DNA of 64,000 bases from Pontixanthobacter gangjinensis (GTDB lineage Bacteria; Pseudomonadota; Alphaproteobacteria; Sphingomonadales; Sphingomonadaceae). The notes beneath the pieces were generated by a model. It made no database searches, had not been told where the DNA came from, and saw only the letters and a program-made list of their open reading frames with translations. The translations under genes and the position numbers were made by a program. Of this stretch, positions 50,121 to 57,765 are shown one piece after another. The stretch covers positions 434,001-498,000 of the forward strand of contig NZ_WTYS01000001.1 in the NCBI RefSeq assembly GCF_009827545.1, read 5' to 3'. Positions within the stretch are counted from its first letter, which is position 1; each line of letters opens with the position of its first letter.

Positions 50121-50995
50121 GTCCTGACGAGCGCTTGGAAGGCGTAAAATATGCCGAAGTTATCGGCGATCCCATCGTCCAATCGAAATCTCCGCTAATT
50201 CATAATTTCTGGCTGCGTGAGGCGGGCATCGAGGCGATGTATCAGCACCAAGCCGTATCGTCTGAAGGCCTTGCCGACTTTTTGATGCGTCGCCGCAAGT
50301 CCCCGCTTTGGCTTGGCTGCAATGTTACCATGCCACACAAGCAAGCGATCATTTCGCTGCTCGACACCCTAGATCCATTGGCCGAGAAGGTGGGCGCGGT
50401 AAATACGGTCATCAGGCAGCAAGATGGGTCGCTAAAAGGATATAATACCGATGTCGCCGGATTTCTGGAACCTTTACGAAGCACGCTATCCAACAACCAT
50501 TTGTTCAGAATGGCGCGTATCCTCGGCACAGGTGGCGCTGCAAGAGCTATCGTTACTGCCTTGCAAGGCGAAGGTATGGTATTGGTAGTCGCTGGACGCC
50601 GAATTGACCGGGCTGAGGCGTTATTGAGTGAACTCACTCACGCCAACGATCATCATGCCGTGCCCATTTCACATTTCGCACAGCCAACCGACTTTGAATT
50701 TGATGACCGCGATGGCTGCCTTGATCTGGTGGTCAACACTACACCTCTCGGGATGCGCGGCCAGATGCCTTTGGCATTTGACTTTAGCCACGCGCCGCCG
50801 GGCAGCATAATTTATGATATCGTTACAGATCCGGTTGAAACAGAATTTCTCAAATCCGCGCAACAAGCCGGATTCGAGACAGTCGACGGGCTTACAATGC
50901 TTGTTGGACAGGCCGCCGCCGCATATGAGTTGTTCTTCGGTGCTGCCCCTCCACGCGGCCGCGATGCTGAACTGCGCCAAAGGTTAATTGCATGA
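50117..50995 (+). CDS. aroE: Shikimate dehydrogenase
   Basis: 292 residues. Substrate-binding part: VIGDPIVQSKSPLIHNFWL and CNVTMPHKQ with the catalytic Lys; NADP-binding part: ILGTGGAARAIVTAL and VNTTPLGM. It reduces 3-dehydroshikimate in the aromatic amino acid pathway. ATGA overlaps join it to maf and coaE, a common alphaproteobacterial order beside the origin. Confidence 0.95.
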   Translation: MSPDERLEGVKYAEVIGDPIVQSKSPLIHNFWLREAGIEAMYQHQAVSSEGLADFLMRRRKSPLWLGCNVTMPHKQAIISLLDTLDPLAEKVGAVNTVIRQQDGSLKGYNTDVAGFLEPLRSTLSNNHLFRMARILGTGGAARAIVTALQGEGMVLVVAGRRIDRAEALLSELTHANDHHAVPISHFAQPTDFEFDDRDGCLDLVVNTTPLGMRGQMPLAFDFSHAPPGSIIYDIVTDPVETEFLKSAQQAGFETVDGLTMLVGQAAAAYELFFGAAPPRGRDAELRQRLIA

Positions 50996-51588
50996 GCAAA
51001 CCGCTGATCATCGGGCTTACAGGCTCCATCGGCATGGGCAAATCGACCGTCGCAGCTATGTTTGAAAAGGCCGGAGTGCCGGTGTTTGATGCCGATGCTG
51101 AGGTGCGCGCTATGCAGGGCCCTGCAGGCGAATTACTCCCCGCAATCGAAGCAGAATTTCCGGGTAGCACTGGTCCCTGCGGACTGGATCGGGAAGCCCT
51201 TGGAGCCTTGGTGTTTGGTGATGCAAGCGCAAGGGCCCGGCTCGAGGCGATTGTACATCCTGCAGTCGCTGCCAGACGGCAGCTGTTTATGGTCGAACAT
51301 GGGGCAGCGCCCATGGTGCTGTTCGATATACCATTGTTGTTCGAGAAAGGCGGCCATGAAGCGGTCGATCGGATTGTAGTCGTATCCGCACCCGCGGATG
51401 TTCAGCGCGCCCGCGTGCTTGCCCGCGACGGAATGACGCCCGAAAAATTTGCTCACATCCTCGAAATTCAGGTTCCTGATGCGGAAAAGCGCGAGCGCGC
51501 TGATCATGTGATCAATACCGGCACTACGCTTAGCAAGACAGAGCGCCAAGTTGCCCAACTGATTGAAAGCTTGCGAAGCCCGGATTGA
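50992..51588 (+). CDS. coaE: Dephospho-CoA kinase
   Basis: 198 residues. The P-loop GSIGMGKS is at 11-18, and the DADAEVR and LFDIPLLFE motifs of CoaE are present. It phosphorylates dephospho-CoA in the last step of CoA synthesis. It starts on the aroE stop (ATGA), and dnaQ follows after 80 bases. Confidence 0.95.
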   Translation: MSKPLIIGLTGSIGMGKSTVAAMFEKAGVPVFDADAEVRAMQGPAGELLPAIEAEFPGSTGPCGLDREALGALVFGDASARARLEAIVHPAVAARRQLFMVEHGAAPMVLFDIPLLFEKGGHEAVDRIVVVSAPADVQRARVLARDGMTPEKFAHILEIQVPDAEKRERADHVINTGTTLSKTERQVAQLIESLRSPD

Positions 51589-51668
51589 TAAGCTGGTTGC
51601 CGTGAAGCGCCAAAAAATACCTACGAAGCCTCTTGCACATACCGGGTTTCGAGCCGATACTTACGCCA

Positions 51669-52355
51669 ATGCGCGAAATCGTTTTTGATACCGAAACCAC
51701 CGGCCTTGACCCCAAGGCAGGGGATCGGATGGTTGAAATCGGCTGCGTGGAAATGGTCAATCGCGTCGAAACCGGCGCAAGCTACCATTCCTATTATAAC
51801 CCGCAGCGTGACATGCCCGCCGGAGCAGAAGCGGTTCACGGATTGTCAGAGGCATTCCTGTCCGACAAGCCGCTCTTTCGCGATATTGCTGAAGAATTGC
51901 TCGACTTTATTGGTGATGCGCCGCTGGTTGCACACAACGCAGGATTTGATTTCGGCTTTCTGAATAATGAACTCGCGCTGATTCAGCGTGAGCCAATCAA
52001 TCTGGACCGAATGGTCGATACGGTAAAGATAGCGCGTAAGAAGCATCCTGGTGCAAAGAACTCGCTTGATGCTCTGTGTTCGCGTTACGGCGTAGATCGT
52101 AGCCACCGGGTTAAACATGGCGCACTGCTCGATGCGGAATTGCTTGCGCAGGTGTATGTCGAGTTGCTTGGCGGACGGCAAATTGGTCTTGAGCTTGCTG
52201 CCGAAACCGAAGCCAATAACTCACCAGCTTCTCACGCTGCTGCCTCCATCATTAAAGTGCGCCGCGAACCTCGCCCACATTTTGCATCGGCAGAAGAACT
52301 CGTGCGGCATCAAGCGTTTGTTAAACAGATAGAGTCACCTCTGTGGGGCAAATAG
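51669..52355 (+). CDS. dnaQ: DNA polymerase III epsilon subunit (3'-5' exonuclease)
   Basis: 228 residues. ExoI motif FDTETTG with Asp7 and Glu9, ExoII LVAHNAGFDFGFLNNEL and ExoIII HGALLDAELLAQVY are all intact, so it should proofread. The ATG at 51669 starts directly at the exonuclease domain; a TTG 36 bases upstream is less likely. The origin-coaE-dnaQ order is conserved in the class. Confidence 0.95.
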   Translation: MREIVFDTETTGLDPKAGDRMVEIGCVEMVNRVETGASYHSYYNPQRDMPAGAEAVHGLSEAFLSDKPLFRDIAEELLDFIGDAPLVAHNAGFDFGFLNNELALIQREPINLDRMVDTVKIARKKHPGAKNSLDALCSRYGVDRSHRVKHGALLDAELLAQVYVELLGGRQIGLELAAETEANNSPASHAAASIIKVRREPRPHFASAEELVRHQAFVKQIESPLWGK

Positions 52356-52370
52356 ATCCGGATAAACCGG

Positions 52371-52397
52371 TATAATCAATTGGAGGCCCCCGCCTCC
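52371..52397 (+). promoter_or_regulatory. Candidate -10 element and hairpin before hpf
   Basis: A perfect TATAAT (52371-52376) is followed by the hairpin GGAGGC-CCCC-GCCTCC (52382-52397), which lies just before the hpf ribosome site AAGGAG. The hairpin could fold at the 5' end of the message. No convincing -35 element is seen. Confidence 0.4.
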
Positions 52398-52417
52398 GGA
52401 AAAAGGAGAGAATCGCC

Positions 52418-52981
52418 ATGGATATTCGTGTCTCAGGTCATCAGGTAGAAACAGGTGCCGCTCTTCAAGATCACGCTACGGACCGCCTCAATGCGATGGC
52501 TGCGAAGTATTTTGGCCGAGCGATTTCTGCTAATGTTACCTTTGGCAAAGCACCGGCTAATGCGTTCAGCTGCGATATTGTTGCACATGTCATACACGGC
52601 CTGACGGTAAAAGGTCATGCTGAAGCGCACGACGCCCATCAAGCATTCGACCGGGCGGCTGAAAAGGTCGATAAGCAAATCCGTCGCTACAAACGTCGGC
52701 TGAATGACAGGCATGAGCAGGCCGATCACGCTGTTCGGGAAGAGGAAGCCGCGTATACAGTGTTTGCGGTTGAAGAACCTGAGGCAGAAGAAGTTGATGA
52801 CTCGCCGCCAATCATTGCTGAAACCACTGTCGACATTCCCGAAGCCAGCGTAGCCGATGCAGTCATGATGCTCGATTTGCGCGACACCAATGCGATGCTC
52901 TTCAAAAATGCTGGAAGCGGGCGCCATAATATGGTTTATCGCCGGGGTGACGGTTCGATCGGATGGGTTGAGCCGCGTTAA
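52418..52981 (+). CDS. hpf: Ribosome hibernation promoting factor, long form
   Basis: 187 residues. The N-terminal S30AE domain (MDIRVSGHQVETGAALQDHATDRL) binds the small subunit's decoding site, and a charged linker leads to the C-terminal dimerisation motif (MMLDLRDTNAMLFKNAGSG...YRRGDGSIGWVEP). The long form makes 100S ribosome dimers alone. It is followed by ptsN, the same pairing seen in rpoN-hpf-ptsN operons, though no rpoN is here. Confidence 0.94.
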   Translation: MDIRVSGHQVETGAALQDHATDRLNAMAAKYFGRAISANVTFGKAPANAFSCDIVAHVIHGLTVKGHAEAHDAHQAFDRAAEKVDKQIRRYKRRLNDRHEQADHAVREEEAAYTVFAVEEPEAEEVDDSPPIIAETTVDIPEASVADAVMMLDLRDTNAMLFKNAGSGRHNMVYRRGDGSIGWVEPR

Positions 52982-53116
52982 TTTCCATTCAGCACCCCCT
53001 GCTGAATCGCTCCAGTTCTAGGCGATCTTGACTGATCAAACCGGACCAACCGAAGAGGTGCGGTGCGCATCCGCCGGCGGACTTGGAGAATCTATTGAAC
53101 AAAAGTTTTGATAAAG

Positions 53117-53578
53117 ATGGACGCTAATTTTAGATTTTTGCCCGAGGCCGTGGGAACTACCGGTGCCGGCTCGAAACAAGCCATTCTGGAACAACTCGCT
53201 GTGCGATTCGCATCTGCATATGGGGTAAATGAAACCGAGGTGCTCGAATCTCTTGAAGAACGCGAGTCTCTCGGGAGCACGGGTTTTGGTCGCGGAATTG
53301 CCATTCCGCACGCCCGAAGCCGATCTGTGAATCGTCCGGTGGTTGTGTTGTTGAAGCTCGACAATTCTGTTGATTTCGGCTCTGCAGACAAAATGCCTGT
53401 CAATTTGGTCTTTGGTTTGTTGTCACCCGTTGATGCGGGGGCGAGCCATCTGTACGCACTCGCCGCAATTTCGAGAATCGCGCGGGATGAACAAATGTAC
53501 GAAGCGCTGGTTGACGCGGTAGACTCCGAGGCAATCTATGCGCTTTTATCCGATATCGCGGATAAAGCAGTTGCCTGA
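53117..53578 (+). CDS. ptsN: PTS IIA-like nitrogen-regulatory protein PtsN
   Basis: 153 residues, one EIIA-Ntr domain. The phospho-accepting His65 lies in GFGRGIAIPHAR. It receives phosphate from NPr and regulates potassium and nitrogen functions by protein contact. ATG at 53117 is chosen; TTG at 53108 would add three residues. It overlaps the thioesterase gene by 41 bases. Confidence 0.92.
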   Translation: MDANFRFLPEAVGTTGAGSKQAILEQLAVRFASAYGVNETEVLESLEERESLGSTGFGRGIAIPHARSRSVNRPVVVLLKLDNSVDFGSADKMPVNLVFGLLSPVDAGASHLYALAAISRIARDEQMYEALVDAVDSEAIYALLSDIADKAVA

Positions 53579-54056
53579 TTTGTCGGACCCAGTTGCAGCA
53601 GGTCGCTCGGCAAGCGGCGCGGATACGCATTTTCGCGCGCTTGAACGCCTTTACGCATCTGCTCCGGTAAACTCCCTGTTCGATTCCGATTTGGAAATTA
53701 CCGGGGAAGGTCTCGCGCGATTGGTCTTCAATGTGACTGAGCAATCTTACCATGCAGCGGGTGCAGCGCATGGCACTGTCTATTTTAAGATGCTCGATGA
53801 TGCAGCATTCTATGCCGCCAATACGCTGGTCACAGATCGCTTCCTGCTGACCACATCCTTCAATCTTCACTTTACCAAGCCTGTTCGAAAAGGCCGGGTT
53901 ATTGCAGAGGGTCATTGGGTCAGCGGTAAACGGCGGGTGTTTGTCGCCGAATCACGCTTGATTGATGAAGAGGGCGACGAAATTGGCCGTGGCACTGGCA
54001 CCTTCATGCGGTCTCACATAGCTCTATCGGGTTTGCCCGGGTATAGTGCGGAATAG
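53538..54056 (+). CDS. PaaI-type hotdog-fold thioesterase
   Basis: 172 residues with a hotdog fold. The helix and catalytic loop read YHAAGAAHGTVYFKMLDDAAFYAAN, where His-Gly and Asp match the PaaI layout, and FLLTTSFNLHFTKPVRKGRVIAEG forms the central strand. It should hydrolyse an acyl-CoA or similar thioester. The ATG at 53538 has GAGG 6 bases upstream, which favours this start in spite of the 41-base overlap with ptsN. TTG at 53571 or 53580 are alternatives. Confidence 0.85.
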   Translation: MRFYPISRIKQLPDLSDPVAAGRSASGADTHFRALERLYASAPVNSLFDSDLEITGEGLARLVFNVTEQSYHAAGAAHGTVYFKMLDDAAFYAANTLVTDRFLLTTSFNLHFTKPVRKGRVIAEGHWVSGKRRVFVAESRLIDEEGDEIGRGTGTFMRSHIALSGLPGYSAE

Positions 54057-54064
54057 GCTTTGAA

Positions 54065-54400
54065 ATGGACGACCGGCTCCCCGCCCATCTCGAAATATCA
54101 GGAATAATTCGCGCCGTGCAGTCGCAGGGCGGCTTTGCAACTGTGCTGTCCAAAGGCGAGCGTGACGCCGGTACAATCCTTCTCTTGATGACAGAGCGCG
54201 GCAAGCCAGATCGCCTGTATGAGCGTATGCCTCAACTCGACGGTTCGAGGGTGTTCGCGCTCACCAAAACTCAAGATCCTGAAAAACCGAAGGAATTTGA
54301 AGAGTATCTTACCAGAAGGGCACAGCAAGACCCCGATATGTGGGTTTTGGAGCTGGATATCGCAGATGCAGAACGTTTTGCCGCAGTGCAGCATAAATGA
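54065..54400 (+). CDS. DUF1491 family protein
   Basis: 111 residues of DUF1491, a small family restricted to Alphaproteobacteria. Landmarks are the start (DDRLPAHLEISGIIRAVQSQGGFATVLSKGERDAGTIL), a Leu/Tyr-rich strand and the WVLELDIADAERF end. No catalytic motif is recognised. It lies 8 bases after the thioesterase gene, at the end of the hpf-ptsN run. Confidence 0.85.
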   Translation: MDDRLPAHLEISGIIRAVQSQGGFATVLSKGERDAGTILLLMTERGKPDRLYERMPQLDGSRVFALTKTQDPEKPKEFEEYLTRRAQQDPDMWVLELDIADAERFAAVQHK

Positions 54401-54401
54401 G

Positions 54402-54429
54402 TTGACATAATTTCATTTGAAACTATTTC
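54402..54429 (+). promoter_or_regulatory. Candidate promoter upstream of the cell wall hydrolase gene
   Basis: TTGACA (54402-54407) and TATTTC (54424-54429) are 16 bases apart, in the 196-base gap before the hydrolase gene. It would give a leader of about 160 bases. The rest of the gap holds nothing else I can support. Confidence 0.4.
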
Positions 54430-54596
54430 CACCATCGAACTTCCGATGCGCAGGCGGCGGAATGGCACTCGGCCATTCAGTTAGCACGCAGACGGGGGGC
54501 GGCCGGCAGGCCAATTCTGGACCCTTACATTACCGACTACCCTATAAAGGTCCCAGCCTGCGACAGCGCTCGTCCACCGCCTAACGACAAGAACTT

Positions 54597-55265
54597 ATGG
54601 CTCGTAAGACTCACTTTGTTGGATTTGCCGCAATCGCAGCGACCGTCAGCATAACCTTTGCCAGCACCGCGATCTCCGGTGCCAATGCCCAGCAGGGTGT
54701 TGAAGACGAGATTCAAGAAATTTCCCAGCCTGTGACCAATGAAACGGTTCCGCTGTTTGTATCAGAAGAAGTGGTTCAACCGCTTCCACCGGTCACCACA
54801 CCCGAAAATTCTGCTGAAGCCGCAACCGCTGTCAGCGTTCCCGCTGCTTCGAACCTTCGCGAGCTCGTTCGTAACACCGACGCTGGGTATGAGTTATCCC
54901 GCGAAATGGAATGCTTGGCTGGCACTGTCTATTTCGAGGCACGCGGCGAACCGCTTTCTGGACAACTCGCTGTTGCACAGGTTGTTATCAACCGGGCCGA
55001 ATCGGATGTCTTTCCCTCAAGCTATTGCAGCGTTGTGCATCAGCGTTCGCAGTTCAGCTTCATCAAAAACGGCCGGATGCCTCGCATTAGCCGTAGTTCT
55101 GCTGCCTGGAAGAAGGCGAAGGCTATCGCGCGAATAGCGCATGAAGGTCACTGGGAAAGCGAAGTGCGCGATGCGCTTTATTTCCACGCCAAATATGTGA
55201 GCCCGAAATGGCGCCACCGCAAAACTGCGCGCGCCACCATTAATACACACATTTTCTATCGCTAA
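54597..55265 (+). CDS. Cell wall hydrolase (SleB/Hydrolase_2 domain)
   Basis: 222 residues with a signal peptide (ending near ISGANA) and a Glu/Pro/Val-rich linker. The C-terminal SleB-type domain opens at about 103: ECLAGTVYFEARGEPLSGQLAVAQVVINR, with Glu of YFEARGE as the likely catalytic residue, then CSVVHQRSQFSF. It should be a lytic transglycosylase-like peptidoglycan hydrolase in the periplasm. In non-sporing Alphaproteobacteria the family takes part in wall remodelling. A bidirectional terminator follows. Confidence 0.88.
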   Translation: MARKTHFVGFAAIAATVSITFASTAISGANAQQGVEDEIQEISQPVTNETVPLFVSEEVVQPLPPVTTPENSAEAATAVSVPAASNLRELVRNTDAGYELSREMECLAGTVYFEARGEPLSGQLAVAQVVINRAESDVFPSSYCSVVHQRSQFSFIKNGRMPRISRSSAAWKKAKAIARIAHEGHWESEVRDALYFHAKYVSPKWRHRKTARATINTHIFYR

Positions 55266-55289
55266 ATCCTGCGCTGATTGAGCAAATTG

Positions 55290-55326
55290 AAAAGGCCCTC
55301 TCTGGGAATGGGGGGCCTTTTCTTTT
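55290..55326. terminator. Bidirectional terminator between the hydrolase gene and xth
   Basis: AAAAGGCCC.C pairs with GGGGGCCTTTT around a 10-base loop, with TTCTTTT after it on the plus strand and TTTTC on the minus strand. It serves both converging genes. Confidence 0.82.
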
Positions 55327-55331
55327 GCTGC

Positions 55332-56120
55332 CTATTCCGGCGCTATTTCCACCCAAACCGGAGTGTGGTCACTAGCTTTTTCACGCCCACGATATTCTTT
55401 GTCCACGCCCACAGCCGTCATTCGGTCTGCCAATTCAGGTGTGAGGAGCAAATGATCGATCCTGAAACCATGGTCGCGTGGCCAAGCGCCCGCCTGATAG
55501 TCCCAATAGGTCCATACGCCGCCGCGCGGATTGAGCGTGCGTATCGCATCAGTCCAACCATCGGCTAGCAGCCTTTGATACGCATCCCGCGATTCGGGCT
55601 GCATCAGTGCATCCTTTTCCATGGCCTTGGGCGCCCACACATCATCGTCATGCGGTATCACATTATAATCGCCGACGACGGCGCACGGAATTTCCAGTTC
55701 CCAAAGCTCAGCCATCCGCGCCCTCAGCCGCTTCATCCAAGAAAGCTTGTAATCGAATTTCGGGCCCGGCAGCGGATTGCCATTGGGCAGATAAATGCAG
55801 GCAATTCTGATACCGTCCACTTCGGCCTCAAGATAGCGCGATTGAATATCCTCGGGCTCATCGGGGGTGAGAAGCGGAAGGCCGCGCTGGGTCTCGATGG
55901 GCTTTACTCCATCGGCAAGGATCGCGACACCGTTGAAACTTTTCTGGCCATGCCAGATCGCGTGGTAGCCAATTTTTTCGAATTCTTCTGCGGGGAAGCC
56001 CTCATCCTGGCTCTTCACTTCCTGAAGACACGCCACCTTGGGTCGCGTTTCGTCAAGCCATTCCAGCAAACGCGGCAGGCGCGCTTTCACGCCATTAATG
56101 TTGTAGGTAGCGATCCGCAC
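55332..56120 (-). CDS. xth: Exodeoxyribonuclease III
   Basis: 262 residues from GTG at 56120, which overlaps the erpA stop (TAGTG) and begins at the family start VRIATYNINGVKARLPRLL. Catalytic motifs: LQEVKS (Glu), GDYNVIPHDDDVW (Asp, Asn) and SDHTPVWVEI (Asp, His). It nicks abasic sites and trims 3' ends in base excision repair. A longer reading would add 10 residues within erpA. Confidence 0.95.
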   Translation of the reverse strand: MRIATYNINGVKARLPRLLEWLDETRPKVACLQEVKSQDEGFPAEEFEKIGYHAIWHGQKSFNGVAILADGVKPIETQRGLPLLTPDEPEDIQSRYLEAEVDGIRIACIYLPNGNPLPGPKFDYKLSWMKRLRARMAELWELEIPCAVVGDYNVIPHDDDVWAPKAMEKDALMQPESRDAYQRLLADGWTDAIRTLNPRGGVWTYWDYQAGAWPRDHGFRIDHLLLTPELADRMTAVGVDKEYRGREKASDHTPVWVEIAPE

Positions 56121-56449
56121 TAGATGCCAAAGCTCGACCCGCAACCACAACCGGCTGCCGCATTGGGGTTTTCGACTTTGAATGCAGCGCCGCCGAGCGA
56201 TTCCACAAAGTCGACGATGCTTCCGCCGACCAGATCCAAGCTTATCGGATCGACTACCAGCCTCACGCCGTCGGTTTCACTAACTAGATCGTCTGCTTCC
56301 GCTTCATCAGCGAGATCGAATTTATATTGGAAGCCAGAACATCCGCCACCTTCGACCGAAAGACGAAGGATTGCTGGCTTGGCCTGCTTATCCGCAATCC
56401 AGGCTACGCGCTTTGCAGCAGATTCTGTAAGTTTCAGTGTTTCAGCCAT
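56120..56449 (-). CDS. erpA: Iron-sulfur cluster insertion protein ErpA/IscA type
   Basis: 109 residues of the A-type carrier family. The three cluster-binding cysteines are Cys37 (GGGCSGFQY), Cys101 and Cys103 (GCGCGSSF). It hands 4Fe-4S or 2Fe-2S clusters to apo-enzymes. The TAGTG overlap couples it with xth, an association repeated in other Alphaproteobacteria. Confidence 0.93.
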   Translation of the reverse strand: MAETLKLTESAAKRVAWIADKQAKPAILRLSVEGGGCSGFQYKFDLADEAEADDLVSETDGVRLVVDPISLDLVGGSIVDFVESLGGAAFKVENPNAAAGCGCGSSFGI

Positions 56450-56480
56450 ATACTCTATGTAGGGAACTTGGTGCCGCCGC

Positions 56481-56912
56481 TCAAGCGGTCTGGATGTAGT
56501 TCCTCATCGCTTCGGCTTCCAGTTCGACTTCGTCCATCCGAGATTTCACTAGATCGCCGATTGAAATGAATCCGATCATCGCCCCATCGTCGACCACCGG
56601 TAGATGCCGGATTCTCCTACGCGACATCATTCCCAGCGCTTCGTCAACTTTAGCTGATCTGTCGACGGTTATTGCGGGCGCGGTCATAACCTCGCCAACC
56701 GGACGATCAAGGCACGCCGCGCCGACTTCTGCCATCCGGTAGATCACGTCGCGTTCAGAGAAAATTCCAGCAAGCTGACCGTTCTGCATGACTGGCAATG
56801 CGCCAATGCGCTTCTGCGCCAATTGGGCGATAACTTGCCCGACGCTGTCATTCACGTCGCAAGTGATGGTTTCCGAACTTGCGCGATCGGCGATTAGTTG
56901 CGCGATATCCAT
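56481..56912 (-). CDS. CBS-domain pair protein
   Basis: 143 residues from the ATG at 56912 (GGAGAGG upstream), where the family begins (MDIAQLIADRASSETITCDVND). Two CBS motifs follow (IGALPVMQNGQLAGIFSERDVIYR and IRHLPVVDDGAMIGFISIGDLVK), forming one Bateman module, which usually senses adenine nucleotides. No enzyme domain is attached. Partner unknown. Confidence 0.9.
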   Translation of the reverse strand: MDIAQLIADRASSETITCDVNDSVGQVIAQLAQKRIGALPVMQNGQLAGIFSERDVIYRMAEVGAACLDRPVGEVMTAPAITVDRSAKVDEALGMMSRRRIRHLPVVDDGAMIGFISIGDLVKSRMDEVELEAEAMRNYIQTA

Positions 56913-57026
56913 GGGCGAGACCTCTCCTATTTCACTTGGTGAGTGTGACATGAACAATAACGAAATGCGAATCTCTTTCACAGCTACCTGGTTGCAAGGT
57001 TAGTTGCCGCACGGCATGAGGCCCAC

Positions 57027-57338
57027 ATGATTCCCAAATCCCCCCTCGACAATCCTGAAACTGCCGCCTTTGCGTGGGCGCGTTACAAGCGCCTGATGCG
57101 CTTTATGATGATGGTCACCATCGGTGTGGTTTTAATCGCTTTGGCGCTGCTTTATGATGGCGAAAGCTCGGTTTCCGTGCATTTTTACATCGCAACTGCG
57201 CTTGGTATCGGCTTCATGATGCTTTTGACATCGGCGCTGATGGGCTTGGTCTTCTTATCGAGTGGCACGGGCCATGATGAAAGTGTCACCGATCTAACCG
57301 ACGACGACACTTGGGACCGCGACAAGACTGAGGATTGA
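57027..57338 (+). CDS. Small two-helix inner-membrane protein
   Basis: 103 residues with two membrane helices (MMMVTIGVVLIALALLY at about 27-43 and FYIATALGIGFMMLLTSALMGLVF at about 53-76) and an acidic C-terminal tail (DLTDDDTWDRDKTED). I know the pattern from sphingomonad genomes but not its function. It lies divergent from the CBS gene and convergent with the ferredoxin gene 34 bases on. Confidence 0.75.
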   Translation: MIPKSPLDNPETAAFAWARYKRLMRFMMMVTIGVVLIALALLYDGESSVSVHFYIATALGIGFMMLLTSALMGLVFLSSGTGHDESVTDLTDDDTWDRDKTED

Positions 57339-57372
57339 AGTATTGGGAATTGCGAGACTGGGCCCCAGCAGA

Positions 57373-57765
57373 TCAAATCGCCGGAGCGCTTTGCAGTCGA
57401 AATTCCTCTACAATTTCGCCTTTGATCAAATGGCCTTGGATAATTTTCTCAAGCACCTCCTCGTCGCAGGAATGATACCAGACATTGTCAGGCCAAACGA
57501 CCGCGATAGGGCCTGCTGCGCAAACCTGCAGGCAATCCGCTTTGGCTCGTTGCACTCCGCCTGATCCATCCGCGCGTTTGGGTCCGACCAATCCGAGTTG
57601 CTTCAGTCGTTTCTTGAGATAGCTCCACGCACGCTTGCCGTCGTCAGCCTTGCAGCACTTTTGTTTCTCGGACACGGCACATAGAAATATCTGCCTATCA
57701 ACTGTCTCACCGCCAATCTTGCCAAGTGCAAGCTGAGCCTTGAGCAATTCCTGCTTTTTGCTCAT
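57373..57765 (-). CDS. (2Fe-2S) thioredoxin-like ferredoxin
   Basis: 130 residues. Cysteines in FLCAVSEKQKCC and in ADCLQVCAAGPIAVVWPDNVWY match the thioredoxin-like 2Fe-2S ferredoxin fold (Shethna-type/NuoE-like). It is a small electron carrier without a known partner here. It follows the S9 peptidase-type gene order only by coupling: its start and that gene's stop share ATGA (57762-57765), where the ferredoxin gene is downstream of the peptidase's end in sequence but is a separate minus-strand cistron. Confidence 0.85.
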   Translation of the reverse strand: MSKKQELLKAQLALGKIGGETVDRQIFLCAVSEKQKCCKADDGKRAWSYLKKRLKQLGLVGPKRADGSGGVQRAKADCLQVCAAGPIAVVWPDNVWYHSCDEEVLEKIIQGHLIKGEIVEEFRLQSAPAI